A stretch of DNA of 64,000 nt from Aquisphaera giovannonii (GTDB taxonomy: Bacteria; Planctomycetota; Planctomycetia; Isosphaerales; Isosphaeraceae), in contig NZ_CP042997.1 in assembly GCF_008087625.1 (NCBI RefSeq), positions 248,001 through 312,000 of the forward strand, given 5' to 3'. The first letter of the stretch is position 1. Each line of letters opens with the position of its first letter. Shown here one piece after another: positions 40,123-48,444 of this stretch. A program made the position numbers and the translations under genes. Under the pieces are notes generated by a model. That model saw only the letters and a list, made by a program, of their open reading frames with translations, did no database searches and was not told where the DNA came from.

Positions 40123-41157
40123 ATGTCGGGGTTCGACAAGGTCGGCAGGAACACCGGGGCGGGGAAGTTCGAGGCGGAGATCGCCGTCGGGCCGAAGTTG
40201 GTCTGCCAGTATCTGGTCTACAACTACAACATCGACGGCAACGTGCTGAAGCCCGAGCACAGGGACGACCTGGACCGGCACGTGGTGCCGCTCCTGCGGG
40301 ACCAGAACGTCCACGCCGAGCTCACGGGGACCGCCAGCCGGAGCGGCGACTCCGAGTACAACCGCCAGCTCTCCCCGGGCCGCGTGCTGCGGGTCAAGCA
40401 GCACCTCCGCGGCAAGGGGATCCCCGAGTCGAAGCTCCCCGGCCCGGACATCCGCGCAGCCGGCGAGGACCTCTCGACGTCCATCTCGGACGAGGACGAG
40501 CGGGACCGTGGCGTGCGGATCCGGATCGGCATGGGGATCAAGGCCCTGCCCATCTGGCCGACGATCGTCGTCCCGGTGATCGTCACGGCGGACGGCCCGA
40601 AGCCGATCGACCTCCCGCCCCCCCCGCCCGCCCCGGACGCGGAGGGGCGCTGGACGATCCGCCAGATCCACGGCTCGAATGCGAGCGTGGGCTTCGGCGC
40701 CAGCGTCCCGTTCGCCGGGGCCAGCGTCGCCGGCTCCCTGGTCGAGTACCACTTCCTGCTGGTGAACCGGAAGACGTCGCAGATGGCCCAGTGCCGGTTC
40801 TTCGGGCCGGGCGTGTCGGGGGGCGTCGCGCCGGCGGACTGGGAGCGGCTCCCCGGCGCGGGGAAGGTCAGCTTCGGGCCGACGGGGGGCGTGTCCTTCA
40901 CGATGCAGAGCAAGACCTGGAACAACTTCTCGACGAGGAAGGACGTCGACTTCCCCTCGTTCCACGGCAAGGCGGTCTGGATCGAGCCGGCCGGCCTGGG
41001 CCTCACGACCTCCGCGGGCGTCACCCCCCGCCTCGTCCTCCCGGACGTCGGCGTCACCGTCGAGGTCTCGACCGGCAACACCATCGGCACCCCCGGCTCC
41101 ACCCTGAGCGCCGGCACCTTCGCGTGCAAGGAACCCGTGCCGCTCAAGCTGCCCTGA
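40123..41157 (+). CDS. OmpA-like domain protein
   Basis: 344 residues with AAGGAGGAG before ATG 40123. The N-terminal third is an OmpA/MotB C-terminal fold (YNYNIDGNVLKPEHRDDLDRHVVPLLRDQN, HAELTGTASRSGDSEYNRQLSPGRVLRVKQHLRGKGI, DERDRGVRIRI), which normally binds peptidoglycan. A Pro-rich linker (LPPPPPAPDAEG) joins a second, beta-rich domain of unknown function (FGASVPFAGASVAGSLVEYHFLL). No signal peptide is visible, so location is unclear; the fold may be used for another ligand here. Confidence 0.75.
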   Translation: MSGFDKVGRNTGAGKFEAEIAVGPKLVCQYLVYNYNIDGNVLKPEHRDDLDRHVVPLLRDQNVHAELTGTASRSGDSEYNRQLSPGRVLRVKQHLRGKGIPESKLPGPDIRAAGEDLSTSISDEDERDRGVRIRIGMGIKALPIWPTIVVPVIVTADGPKPIDLPPPPPAPDAEGRWTIRQIHGSNASVGFGASVPFAGASVAGSLVEYHFLLVNRKTSQMAQCRFFGPGVSGGVAPADWERLPGAGKVSFGPTGGVSFTMQSKTWNNFSTRKDVDFPSFHGKAVWIEPAGLGLTTSAGVTPRLVLPDVGVTVEVSTGNTIGTPGSTLSAGTFACKEPVPLKLP

Positions 41158-41380
41158 CGCCCGATCGCCCATCCGACGATGACCGGCGAACGGCCCGGGA
41201 GCCGGCGGGATCATCTCGATCCCTCCCGCCGATCGGAAAGCCCGGCAAGAGCCGGCGGCCCAGGAGCCGACGGGCCATCCCTCCTCTTCGCATCCGGTCG
41301 CGCCCGGGACGGCGATAACCCTCCGTCGGGACCGGGTGCCGGTCCGAGTTCAGTCGAGCGAGCGGACAGGAGCGTGGACG

Positions 41381-41722
41381 ATGCGACGGAGTCTGAGGAA
41401 CCTGGTGATGGCGGGCGTTGCGATCGGCGGTCTGATGGTCGGTTCGGCCCAGGCCCAGCCGTACCTCCCGCCCAACGGCAACCCCGGCCCGTTCCCCCCG
41501 CGGACCGGGGGCTGGTGCGGGACGTACCCCTATCCGGGCGGCTGGTGGGACGGCTACGGCGGCTGGGGTTACGGTGGCTATGGCGGCTGGGGCTATGGCG
41601 GGTATGGCGGTTGGGGTTACGGCCGCTGCCGGGGCTACGGCGGTCCGTATCGTCCCGGCAGCGGCCACGGTTACCACGGCCACAACGGCGGCCACCAGGG
41701 CAACCACGGCGGCCATCGTTGA
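41381..41722 (+). CDS. Small secreted Gly/Tyr/Trp-rich repeat protein
   Basis: 113 residues, AGGAG 9 bases upstream. A signal peptide (MRRSLRNLVMAGVAIGGLMVGSAQAQ) is followed by a Pro-rich stretch, then tandem GYGGWGYG repeats and a His/Gly tail (GHGYHGHNGGHQGNHGGHR). It is probably an extracellular or surface structural protein; the His tail might bind metal. A strong terminator hairpin follows 22 bases after the stop. Confidence 0.75.
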   Translation: MRRSLRNLVMAGVAIGGLMVGSAQAQPYLPPNGNPGPFPPRTGGWCGTYPYPGGWWDGYGGWGYGGYGGWGYGGYGGWGYGRCRGYGGPYRPGSGHGYHGHNGGHQGNHGGHR

Positions 41723-41744
41723 GTCGCGTCATTCGCCAGTGGAA

Positions 41745-41768
41745 CGGCCGGGGCACCAGCCCCGGCCG
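41745..41768 (+). terminator. Hairpin after the Gly/Tyr-rich gene
   Basis: CGGCCGGGGC and GCCCCGGCCG around loop ACCA, a perfect 10-base-pair stem. It lacks a long T run but ends in CTCCGCCGTTTCGG. Likely a terminator for the gene ending at 41722. Confidence 0.6.
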
Positions 41769-41977
41769 CTCCGCCGTTTCGGGGCAAAGGAGGTCCGGTC
41801 AGCTCCAGGCGAATGCCGGGTGTCTCGCTATCGGCTCCCTGGGGGATGAACGCGACTCGTCACGCCTGGAGGATCCGGCGTCCACGGACGGAAAGAACCG
41901 CGGATCGATCGAATCCCTCATCCCAAATGGAATTCGTCTCGTGGGAGCACCACCGAGGCCACCGGGGGCAGGATTGA

Positions 41978-42030
41978 TTTTTGGTTTTCTTCGCTAGGGA
42001 AAGCCACACGGGCCGCTGGAAAACCAAAAA
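41978..42030. repeat. AT-rich inverted repeat next to the group II intron
   Basis: TTTTTGGTTTTC (41978-41989) and GAAAACCAAAAA (42019-42030), perfect 12-base arms with a 29-base loop. It ends 12 bases before the inferred intron 5' end. Some bacterial group II introns (class C) insert after terminator-like inverted repeats; that link is inference. Confidence 0.55.
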
Positions 42031-42042
42031 CCAAACCTGACC

Positions 42043-42780
42043 TTGCGCCAAGAAGCTCGGGAAGGGAGGAGAGCCATGGCTTGAAACCTATCGTCGGGAA
42101 CCCTGCGGGTAACCAATCCCGTCCGGCAGAGCCGGGCCAGCAGCCGGAAGCGAGTCTTGCGTGGTGGGCGGGCGACCGCCCCTGCGAAGCGTAGACAGCG
42201 AGACCAGACGCCGTGTGATTGAGCCTCGAAATCTCCTCGCAGTGAGCCCTCGCCTTGGTCAGCCGCGGGGGCCGAGTCGTGCCGCCCGCACCTGGACCCA
42301 CAGGGGCAGCACGGTCACGCCGGGGTCGGAGAGCAGGGCGAATGGTCGCGAGGGATCCCCTGAGAACTTGGGAGGCCCCGACGCCTCCACCGCAGAGCCG
42401 GCAGGAGATACCGGCATACCAACTCCGGGATGATCCGCGGCCCCGCGACCGGGGCCGTCGGGGACGAACGACGGTCGCGGCGGTGGTATCGCCGAGCGAA
42501 GGAAACGAAGCGAGGCGAGACGGGCGGCGGGGAGTCGGAGCGTCTCATAGTACCGACGAAGCGGGGGGACCAGCCCGAGGGACGCCGTGGAGGGAAGGAG
42601 GCGCCATCTCGGGACCCGTCGGAGGGAAACAGGACCGGTACACCGAGACCGGGGCCATGTCCACGCAACGACGACGGACCGCGCAGGCCGCGGACTCCTG
42701 AGATGACGAGCCGGATGCGGGCAATCCGCACGTCCGGATCTGCGGGAGCCCCGGGTGAGCCATCACCCGGGGCGACCCGG
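42043..42780 (+). mobile_element. Group II intron lacking its reverse transcriptase
   Basis: The 5' end TTGCGCCAAGAAGC resembles group II starts (GTGCG), with G replaced by T. Domain V is intact at 42708-42741: 34 bases, GAGCCGGATGCGG-GCAA-TCCGCACGTCCGGATCT. Domain VI follows as hairpin CCCCGGGTGA/TCACCCGGGG (42749-42772), and the 3' end is near GCGACCCGG (42780). Between the early domains and domain V only an N-terminal piece of the intron protein remains (frame to 42701: GVGASHSTDEAGGPARGTPWREGG ... MSTQRRRTAQAADS), and the RT and maturase parts are gone. It could splice only with help in trans. Confidence 0.8.
42490..42701 (+). pseudogene. Truncated intron-encoded reverse transcriptase/maturase N-terminus
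   Basis: The frame reads GVGASHSTDEAGGPARGTPWREGG and MSTQRRRTAQAADS before a stop. These match the short lead-in and first residues of group II intron RT proteins, but the RT, maturase and endonuclease domains are missing because of an internal deletion. The deletion endpoint lies between 42701 and domain V at 42708. Confidence 0.7.
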
Positions 42781-43058
42781 CCCGCGGGTGTGTGTGACCC
42801 CGCGGGTGTGACCCCGCGGGTGTCGCCGGCGGCGGCCGTCGACGGGACCTGATCGCGGCGAAATCGAGTTGATGAAGCGGCCCCCGGCGTGGGGGTCAGG
42901 GGGGAGCTATGCACCGCGAGCTCGGCGAAGCCCCAGGCCCGCCGAGGTTGCAGCGACACTTGCTCATGCGTCGTCGGGCGGCCGGCGTATGAAATACCCG
43001 GGCTAGCTCTCCCGGAACGGCCACCGCCCCGGCGGAGCGGTAGCTTAACTCAACGCGG
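42781..43058. other. Intron-flanking spacer with short tandem repeats
   Basis: Downstream of the intron lies GTGTGTGTGACCCCGCGGGTGT, with GACCCCGCGGGTGT repeated in tandem at about 42795-42826. It then runs to the operon end at 43059. No gene seen. Confidence 0.45.
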
Positions 43059-44075
43059 CTACGACCCCTGGAACGGCGTCTTGAGTGGTCCATCCAGGCC
43101 CTTCCGGTCCAGGTCGTCGAGGATGTCCCGGATCGGGATGCCGGTTCCTCGTCTTGATACTCCTCGCCCACAGTGAAGCGCGATGACCGCCCAGTCCTTC
43201 GACACGATCAGGGAACCGGCCAGGGCCGACGCGTCGTGCCCGTGGTCGATGTGTCCGTCGGCCGCGGCCCCGATCGAGTCGTCGCGGAAGACGAACTGGA
43301 TCTGCCCCTCGGAGGAGTGCCGTAGTAGATAGGTTCCGTCGCCCACCGAGGCGGTCCGGCCCGGGTCGAGGTAGAGCCACCCACGGGACAGATAGGACGG
43401 GCCGTCCCCCAGGTCATGGCCCAGGGGCCGAGAAAGGTGGAGAAGGAAGAATTTCTTTCCCCAGAAGGAGTTTGAGGCGACGACCTCCTTCACGAGAAGG
43501 GCGTCTGGAACTCCCTTCGGCCGACCCAGTTCGTCTACGCCGGCGTTGAACCGGGCGTAGGCGGATGGCTCCTCCGCATAGAGATTCGGCCCGCAGGTCA
43601 GGACGAGGTCTGGGGCGACGAGCAGGCCAGCAGCCGACGGTACGCCCTCCGGTCGGTCGGAATACAGCCGGCAGACGGTCAGCTCGAAGGCCGCACGGCG
43701 GGCGTACCAGCTCTCGCGGTCCATGAACGTGGCCGGCCTGTCGAGTGGCGCCTCGCCCGCAGGCTCCACTCGCTCGGGTCTGAAGCCGAGGAGATCGAGC
43801 TTGGCAGCGACCCCATGCAAATGGGGATTCAACGGATTCGCCGCGACCAGCCGCTGGGTCAACTCCGCGGTCTTGCCCATCCCTTCTGCCCATGTCAGCA
43901 CTTCGTGGACGACCTGGTGCAACGTCCCAGACGCCGAGGTAATGTGGTCCAGCGGTTCGTAGAGCGAGTCGCGCACCACGACCGCAAAGGAATCGCGGAT
44001 GGGAAAGGCATCGAGTATTGCGTCTAGCAACTCGCGGAATTCCTGCCCCGTGAGTCGTCGCGGCGACACGGGCAT
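43059..44075 (-). CDS. EAD1-type adaptor domain with degenerate trypsin-like domain
   Basis: 338 residues. The N-terminal ~90 residues (LTGQEFRELLDAILDAFPIRDSFAVVV ... VVHEVLTWAEGMGKTAEL ... ANPLNPHL) match effector-associated domain 1, an adaptor domain of STAND conflict systems. The rest resembles the trypsin-like peptidase at 48445-49584, but the His motif LTNWHVV is LTCGPNL, the Asp position is Phe (FFLLHL), and only a Ser-bearing ALAGSLIV and VIALHCG remain. It is therefore probably a catalytically dead protease acting as sensor or decoy. It is last in the operon, 13 bases after the STAND gene. Confidence 0.7.
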   Translation of the reverse strand: MPVSPRRLTGQEFRELLDAILDAFPIRDSFAVVVRDSLYEPLDHITSASGTLHQVVHEVLTWAEGMGKTAELTQRLVAANPLNPHLHGVAAKLDLLGFRPERVEPAGEAPLDRPATFMDRESWYARRAAFELTVCRLYSDRPEGVPSAAGLLVAPDLVLTCGPNLYAEEPSAYARFNAGVDELGRPKGVPDALLVKEVVASNSFWGKKFFLLHLSRPLGHDLGDGPSYLSRGWLYLDPGRTASVGDGTYLLRHSSEGQIQFVFRDDSIGAAADGHIDHGHDASALAGSLIVSKDWAVIALHCGRGVSRRGTGIPIRDILDDLDRKGLDGPLKTPFQGS

Positions 44076-44088
44076 GGGTCGACCCCGT

Positions 44089-47000
44089 TTACGTGACGGG
44101 CTTGTTCCTGGTCGTCAGCCGGTCGAGGAGTTCCTGGAAGCGCCCCTGCTCGTGAGCCCAGGAGAGCAATTGGCGCACGACGTCCCGCTGGTCGGTCCCC
44201 TTCGCGATCTTGGACAGGTCCTCGCCCAGCTCGTCGGCGACGAACCGGGTGAGATCGTGCGGGGTCATCGCGTCAAGCAGGTGGGTGTGCAAAGGCGCAA
44301 ACATCTCCGTTTCTGGAGGCATCCGGAACAGTTCCCCGAACCGCCTCAGAGCATTGTCTGGGAGGCCGAATCGGGCGGAGAGGGAGTTGATCACATCGTT
44401 TACAACCCCTTGCCTATCCACGAGTTGGCTCCACCAGGACTCAATCGTCTGGTCGAAGGTGGGCCGGCCGGCGGCATCAGCGAGTATCCCGTCAGGGCGT
44501 CGCCGGTTGGCGGAGCTGATCTCGTCCCACGTGACCAATGCACGGCACAGGAGCCGGCGGCGGGGCGGATTTAACGGTCCCTCGGCCACTCCATACCGCC
44601 GGACGACCTCACGGATCAATTCCGGGTAGCGTGTGCCCAGCAGCCCGGCCGCGATCCGGGACAGCCCCGCGAAGCCCCACGCCCGCGGGCCGGCCATCAA
44701 TTCTCTTAGGCGCCAGGCGGCACGTTCCTCGATCGCAGCCGACACCTCGGTCGTCCCGAGGGCTCCCGCGAACGCGACCGGTTCGCGGGCCGGTGCCACG
44801 GCCGCCTGGGCGACCCGGATCTCCGCCAAGTCTAGCTCCAGTTCGAAGGCGAGCTGTCGCACTGGGTCGCCCTTGATGGAGAGGCCCCGGGCCCCGGCGA
44901 TCGCCCGGGGAGCACCGGTGAGGTCGCGGGACAATAGAATAGCCTGGATTAGCTGGCGGCCTAGCTCGTACGCCATCTTCGGGTCGCCGGCATCGGCCGC
45001 CGCCGCGAGCCCGCGGGCCGCCACCTCGCGCATGCCGGCCCAATCTTGAAGGTGCTTAAGGACCGTAACCTCTAGGGCGAAGAGCTTGCTTCCGGAGAGC
45101 CGCTCCTCACGCTCTCGCAGTGTGGTCCGCGCCTCGGCCGGCTGGTTCAGCTTGATCTGCCGCTCGGCCCGCCGGGCCGCGTACCGCTCCCAGCCAGCTT
45201 GGTCGAGCGCCGCCCGCCTCCGCGGGTCCGCCTCTAACTCGCCGGTCAGTTCGAGCCGATCGGCCAGGATCCGCTGCGATGCCGGCGGAAGTTCGTCAAG
45301 GGACTCTCGCAGAAGCCGCTCGACCCCGGGCAGCCAGCGTTGCTGAAGGGCTTTCTGGGACTGTCCGAGCTGGAGCCGGTGGTAGATCTCCTCGGCACGC
45401 GATTCCAGGTCCGGGAACCTTTCGTAGAACGTGACAGCGTTCCGGTGGATCCGTCTCGCCATTTTCGCCGCCCACCCGCCGTGGGCCAGCATGTCGAGCA
45501 GTACGACCCGGACGTCGGGCAGGTTCTTCAGCACACCATCGCGCTCGCGGAACACGAGCGACACCTCACGCGATAGCGCCCGGAAGAGGGTTTCTGGCGT
45601 GTGACGACCGCGGCTGCCCTGTTCCTCGGCCGCCGTAGCGACAAACTTCAGGCGGCACGGCCCGGCCAGAACCTCACGTATGACATCAGGCGTGATCCGC
45701 CGCAGAACGAGGCCGGGGTAGGCGAGCCGGCGGACGTCTTCGTCAACGACCTGACCCAGGTATCGCTCGATCAGGAGGCCTTGAATTTGGGCGTCCTGCA
45801 GGGCGTACCAGATCGGATGGAGGCCGTCGAACTCGCCCTCGGCGAGCACCTCGTCGCGCGCTTGAGTAACTAGCTCGGCTGCCACGCGCAGGGTCAGCGG
45901 CACCCCGCGGACCTGCTTCACGACACGCGGCGCCAGCGCCCTATCGACGCCAAGGTCGATCAGGAACTGCTCGGCCGCCTCCGGGGCCAGAGGGCCGAGC
46001 GGATACGGCCGGACACCCAGCTCCGGTACCGGGATTCGGCCCGATATGATGACCCGGAGGCGAGGCCCGCCAGACGTGGCGAGCTGCGATTGCAGGTCGG
46101 CGAGAAAGCCGGACAGCTCAGCGACATAGTCCCCGCTCCGGCCCTGCACCTCCTCGAACGTGTCCAGAACGAGCAAGAACGGACGGTCCGACGGAGCAAG
46201 GCCCGCAAGGGCCTGGGAAAATTCGAACGTGAACCTGCCGGTCTGCCGCCCCTGCGAGAACGCCGCGCTCTCCAGACTCGACTGCATCGGCTCGTCTCGG
46301 TCCCGCCGGAACTCCTCCTGCCAGCGCGCCCGAATCTCGCGCAAGGGCTCCCGGGCGTTGGGGTAGAAGGCGGCGAGTTGGCTGAGGGCCTCATAGAGGA
46401 GGGTCGCGGGGTACTCGATGGATAGACTACGGCGGTCGAAGTCGAGGTACGCGAAGGGGCAGCGAGGCGGGATACCCAGGACCGCCTCGCGAAGGAGCAG
46501 CTCGGCCAGAAGCGTAGACTTACCCATTCCGCCCGGGCCGTGCACGAGCAGGGGCCGCACCTCGGCGTCCAGCTCGCCCGCCGAACGCCGTGGGAGCCCA
46601 GCGAACGCAATGAGGTCGGCGAGCTCCCTGGCCCGCCCGGAGAAACGGCCCCCCGCGAGCGCCCGCAGGGTCTGGAGCAGGGACTCGCGGTCCAGGCGGG
46701 CCTCCGCCTCGGCCGCCTCCGCTCGGGTGTCGGGTACCCCAGGCAGGTCGCGGAGAACCTCGTACGCTTGCAGGGCCGCCGCGAGCTGACTGGCCGGAAG
46801 GTCGGCGGCGGGGAGGGAAGTCCCTCGGAGGTAGCCGGCGAGCACGGGGTTGACCGGCAGGCCGAGCTCGTCCTCGGCCCGGCGGACGGCGTCCGCCGCC
46901 ACGCCGTCGGCGACCAACTGGGCGACCACCCGCCGCCGCGGCGTGGTCCGCATCCGCCGCATCCGAACGCCGCCCGATTGGGCCACCGGGACGCAGGTCG

Positions 47001-47235
47001 CGATGAGGGCCTCTGCGTCCGCGAGCCGCTCGTCGCTCGCGGCGGGGCCGAGCGCCTCCGACAGGGCGTTAGGGTCGAACTCGTCGAGCAGGGCGGCAGC
47101 AGCTAGGAGGTCGCGCCTCCGGGTCCCGGTATCGGGTAGCGGGCGTCGCTTCTGTCCCACGGCGGCGCGTACACGGTCCACGAAGTCGCTCAGCTGCGAC
47201 GATATGGACGCCAGGGAGATGGTCTTATTGGACAT
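44089..47235 (-). CDS. STAND-family NTPase with C-terminal EAD1-like domain
   Basis: 1048 residues. P-loop GPGGMGKST (233-241), Walker B LLVLDTFEEV (about 354-363), sensor RVIISGR, then a long helical TPR-like array (about 450-960; ADRLELTGELEADPRRRAALDQAGWERY). The C-terminal end (about 985-1048, DLTRFVADELGEDLSKIA ... QLLSWAHEQGRFQELLDRL) looks like a second EAD1 adaptor. STAND proteins act as switch ATPases that oligomerise after sensing an invader. Target unknown. It starts 6 bases after the AAA gene stop. Confidence 0.8.
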   Translation of the reverse strand: MSNKTISLASISSQLSDFVDRVRAAVGQKRRPLPDTGTRRRDLLAAAALLDEFDPNALSEALGPAASDERLADAEALIATCVPVAQSGGVRMRRMRTTPRRRVVAQLVADGVAADAVRRAEDELGLPVNPVLAGYLRGTSLPAADLPASQLAAALQAYEVLRDLPGVPDTRAEAAEAEARLDRESLLQTLRALAGGRFSGRARELADLIAFAGLPRRSAGELDAEVRPLLVHGPGGMGKSTLLAELLLREAVLGIPPRCPFAYLDFDRRSLSIEYPATLLYEALSQLAAFYPNAREPLREIRARWQEEFRRDRDEPMQSSLESAAFSQGRQTGRFTFEFSQALAGLAPSDRPFLLVLDTFEEVQGRSGDYVAELSGFLADLQSQLATSGGPRLRVIISGRIPVPELGVRPYPLGPLAPEAAEQFLIDLGVDRALAPRVVKQVRGVPLTLRVAAELVTQARDEVLAEGEFDGLHPIWYALQDAQIQGLLIERYLGQVVDEDVRRLAYPGLVLRRITPDVIREVLAGPCRLKFVATAAEEQGSRGRHTPETLFRALSREVSLVFRERDGVLKNLPDVRVVLLDMLAHGGWAAKMARRIHRNAVTFYERFPDLESRAEEIYHRLQLGQSQKALQQRWLPGVERLLRESLDELPPASQRILADRLELTGELEADPRRRAALDQAGWERYAARRAERQIKLNQPAEARTTLREREERLSGSKLFALEVTVLKHLQDWAGMREVAARGLAAAADAGDPKMAYELGRQLIQAILLSRDLTGAPRAIAGARGLSIKGDPVRQLAFELELDLAEIRVAQAAVAPAREPVAFAGALGTTEVSAAIEERAAWRLRELMAGPRAWGFAGLSRIAAGLLGTRYPELIREVVRRYGVAEGPLNPPRRRLLCRALVTWDEISSANRRRPDGILADAAGRPTFDQTIESWWSQLVDRQGVVNDVINSLSARFGLPDNALRRFGELFRMPPETEMFAPLHTHLLDAMTPHDLTRFVADELGEDLSKIAKGTDQRDVVRQLLSWAHEQGRFQELLDRLTTRNKPVT

Positions 47236-47241
47236 GCCGCG

Positions 47242-48393
47242 TTATCCCCTCGTGCCTGGGCTGGAGGGCGTCGCCCCGGAAAAGACTGTCGCGCCTGAGC
47301 CCGTCCCGTTCGCCGATGCAGGGCCAGTCCCGGGGGCTACCGCGTTACGGTCCAGGAAGGCCATAGCCTCCTCGGCGGCGGTCACAAGGTCGTCCATCAG
47401 GACCAACCCAGCCGGCGTGGTAATCGGAGCCCAGGCCGAATTGGCGACCGCCGTAAGGGCTTCCTCGTCGAAGCTGTATCCCTTGTGTCTGTTGTAGGCG
47501 GCCAGGAAGTCATAAAAATCCGTCTTGCTGGGCGGGGTAATGTTGTCGAAGTTGACCCGGTGTCGGGCCGGGGGCTTGTAGGGGTCCTGGTGGGCGAGCA
47601 GGACGACCCGCAGGCCCTCCTCACCGGCCGCCCGGTCGGCCAGGTAAACTACCAACGCTTTCGTCTCCGTCCGCAGCCCGGCGGCGCACGTGTTATCGAA
47701 CACCAGGACCACCCGGAACCCGAACTCCGAGCCCGGGGCGCCGCGGGCCGCCATGTCGGCCACCCGACCGGCCACCCACTCACCGATCTCCTCCGCCCAC
47801 TGCAACTTCTGAGCGTGGGGTTTCGGGAGGGTCTCAAGCGACCACCCGTAATACCCGGCGATCAGGCGGGCGACGTCATCCGGGCCAGTTGGCTTTCGCT
47901 TCATGTCCAGGTAGAACGGCCGCGCGTTGTGGAACCGGGCCACGTGCTCGATGTACCAGTAGGTGAACGTGCGGCCGCTTCCTGTCGCACCCCGGACCAC
48001 CATGGTCCGCTTCCCGCCGGTCAGCAGCTCCCGGACGTGAGCGCGCAACTTCGTCCGGTCCCAGCACGGCCCAGCATCGCCCAGGAGGCAGGCGTTGAAT
48101 TCGTCGGCGTCGTACGATCCGGTATCGGTTGCATACAGGAGCCACGCCTCCTGCACCTTCGAGTTCTCCGCCCGCTCGGCCTTCAGCCGTGCTAGAAACT
48201 CGCGGATCAAACCCCGAGCGGCGATCCCCCGGATGACCTTGGAGTACATGTGTGGACGGGAGAGGTTAAGAGAGGCGAACGTCTCCAGCTCATATCCCCA
48301 GTCGAGCAGGAACACGCTCAGATCATCGGGACTGGGGTAGGCGTTCTCGATCGCCTTTCGTATCGTTTTGTACAGCTTTGGTACGATTGGCAT
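47242..48393 (-). CDS. AAA-type ATPase with N-terminal EAD-like domain
   Basis: 383 residues. The first ~85 residues (TIRKAIENAYPSPDDLSVFLLDWGYELETF ... GIAARGLIREFLARLKAERAENSKVQE) have the EAD1 pattern. The ATPase has Walker A VRGATGSGRT (135-142), Walker B FRVVLVFDN (226-234) and VVLLAHQDP. The C-terminal ~40 residues are a low-complexity Gly/Ser/Pro tail. It may be a second switch or regulator ATPase working with the STAND protein. Partner specificity is inference from the shared adaptor. Confidence 0.72.
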   Translation of the reverse strand: MPIVPKLYKTIRKAIENAYPSPDDLSVFLLDWGYELETFASLNLSRPHMYSKVIRGIAARGLIREFLARLKAERAENSKVQEAWLLYATDTGSYDADEFNACLLGDAGPCWDRTKLRAHVRELLTGGKRTMVVRGATGSGRTFTYWYIEHVARFHNARPFYLDMKRKPTGPDDVARLIAGYYGWSLETLPKPHAQKLQWAEEIGEWVAGRVADMAARGAPGSEFGFRVVLVFDNTCAAGLRTETKALVVYLADRAAGEEGLRVVLLAHQDPYKPPARHRVNFDNITPPSKTDFYDFLAAYNRHKGYSFDEEALTAVANSAWAPITTPAGLVLMDDLVTAAEEAMAFLDRNAVAPGTGPASANGTGSGATVFSGATPSSPGTRG

Positions 48394-48444
48394 CGCGATC
48401 CATCCGTTAGATAAGGTGGATCCGAGATCCCACCTGCACCAAAG

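Noticed and set aside
42781-42830. GACCCCGCGGGTGT repeats as a CRISPR array
   Set aside because: Units are short and adjacent, with no spacers of regular length and no cas genes in the window.
43020-43060. GTAGCTTAACTCAACGCGGCTACGAC as a tRNA arm
   Set aside because: No acceptor stem, anticodon arm or T-loop could be assembled around it; no tRNA seen in the window.
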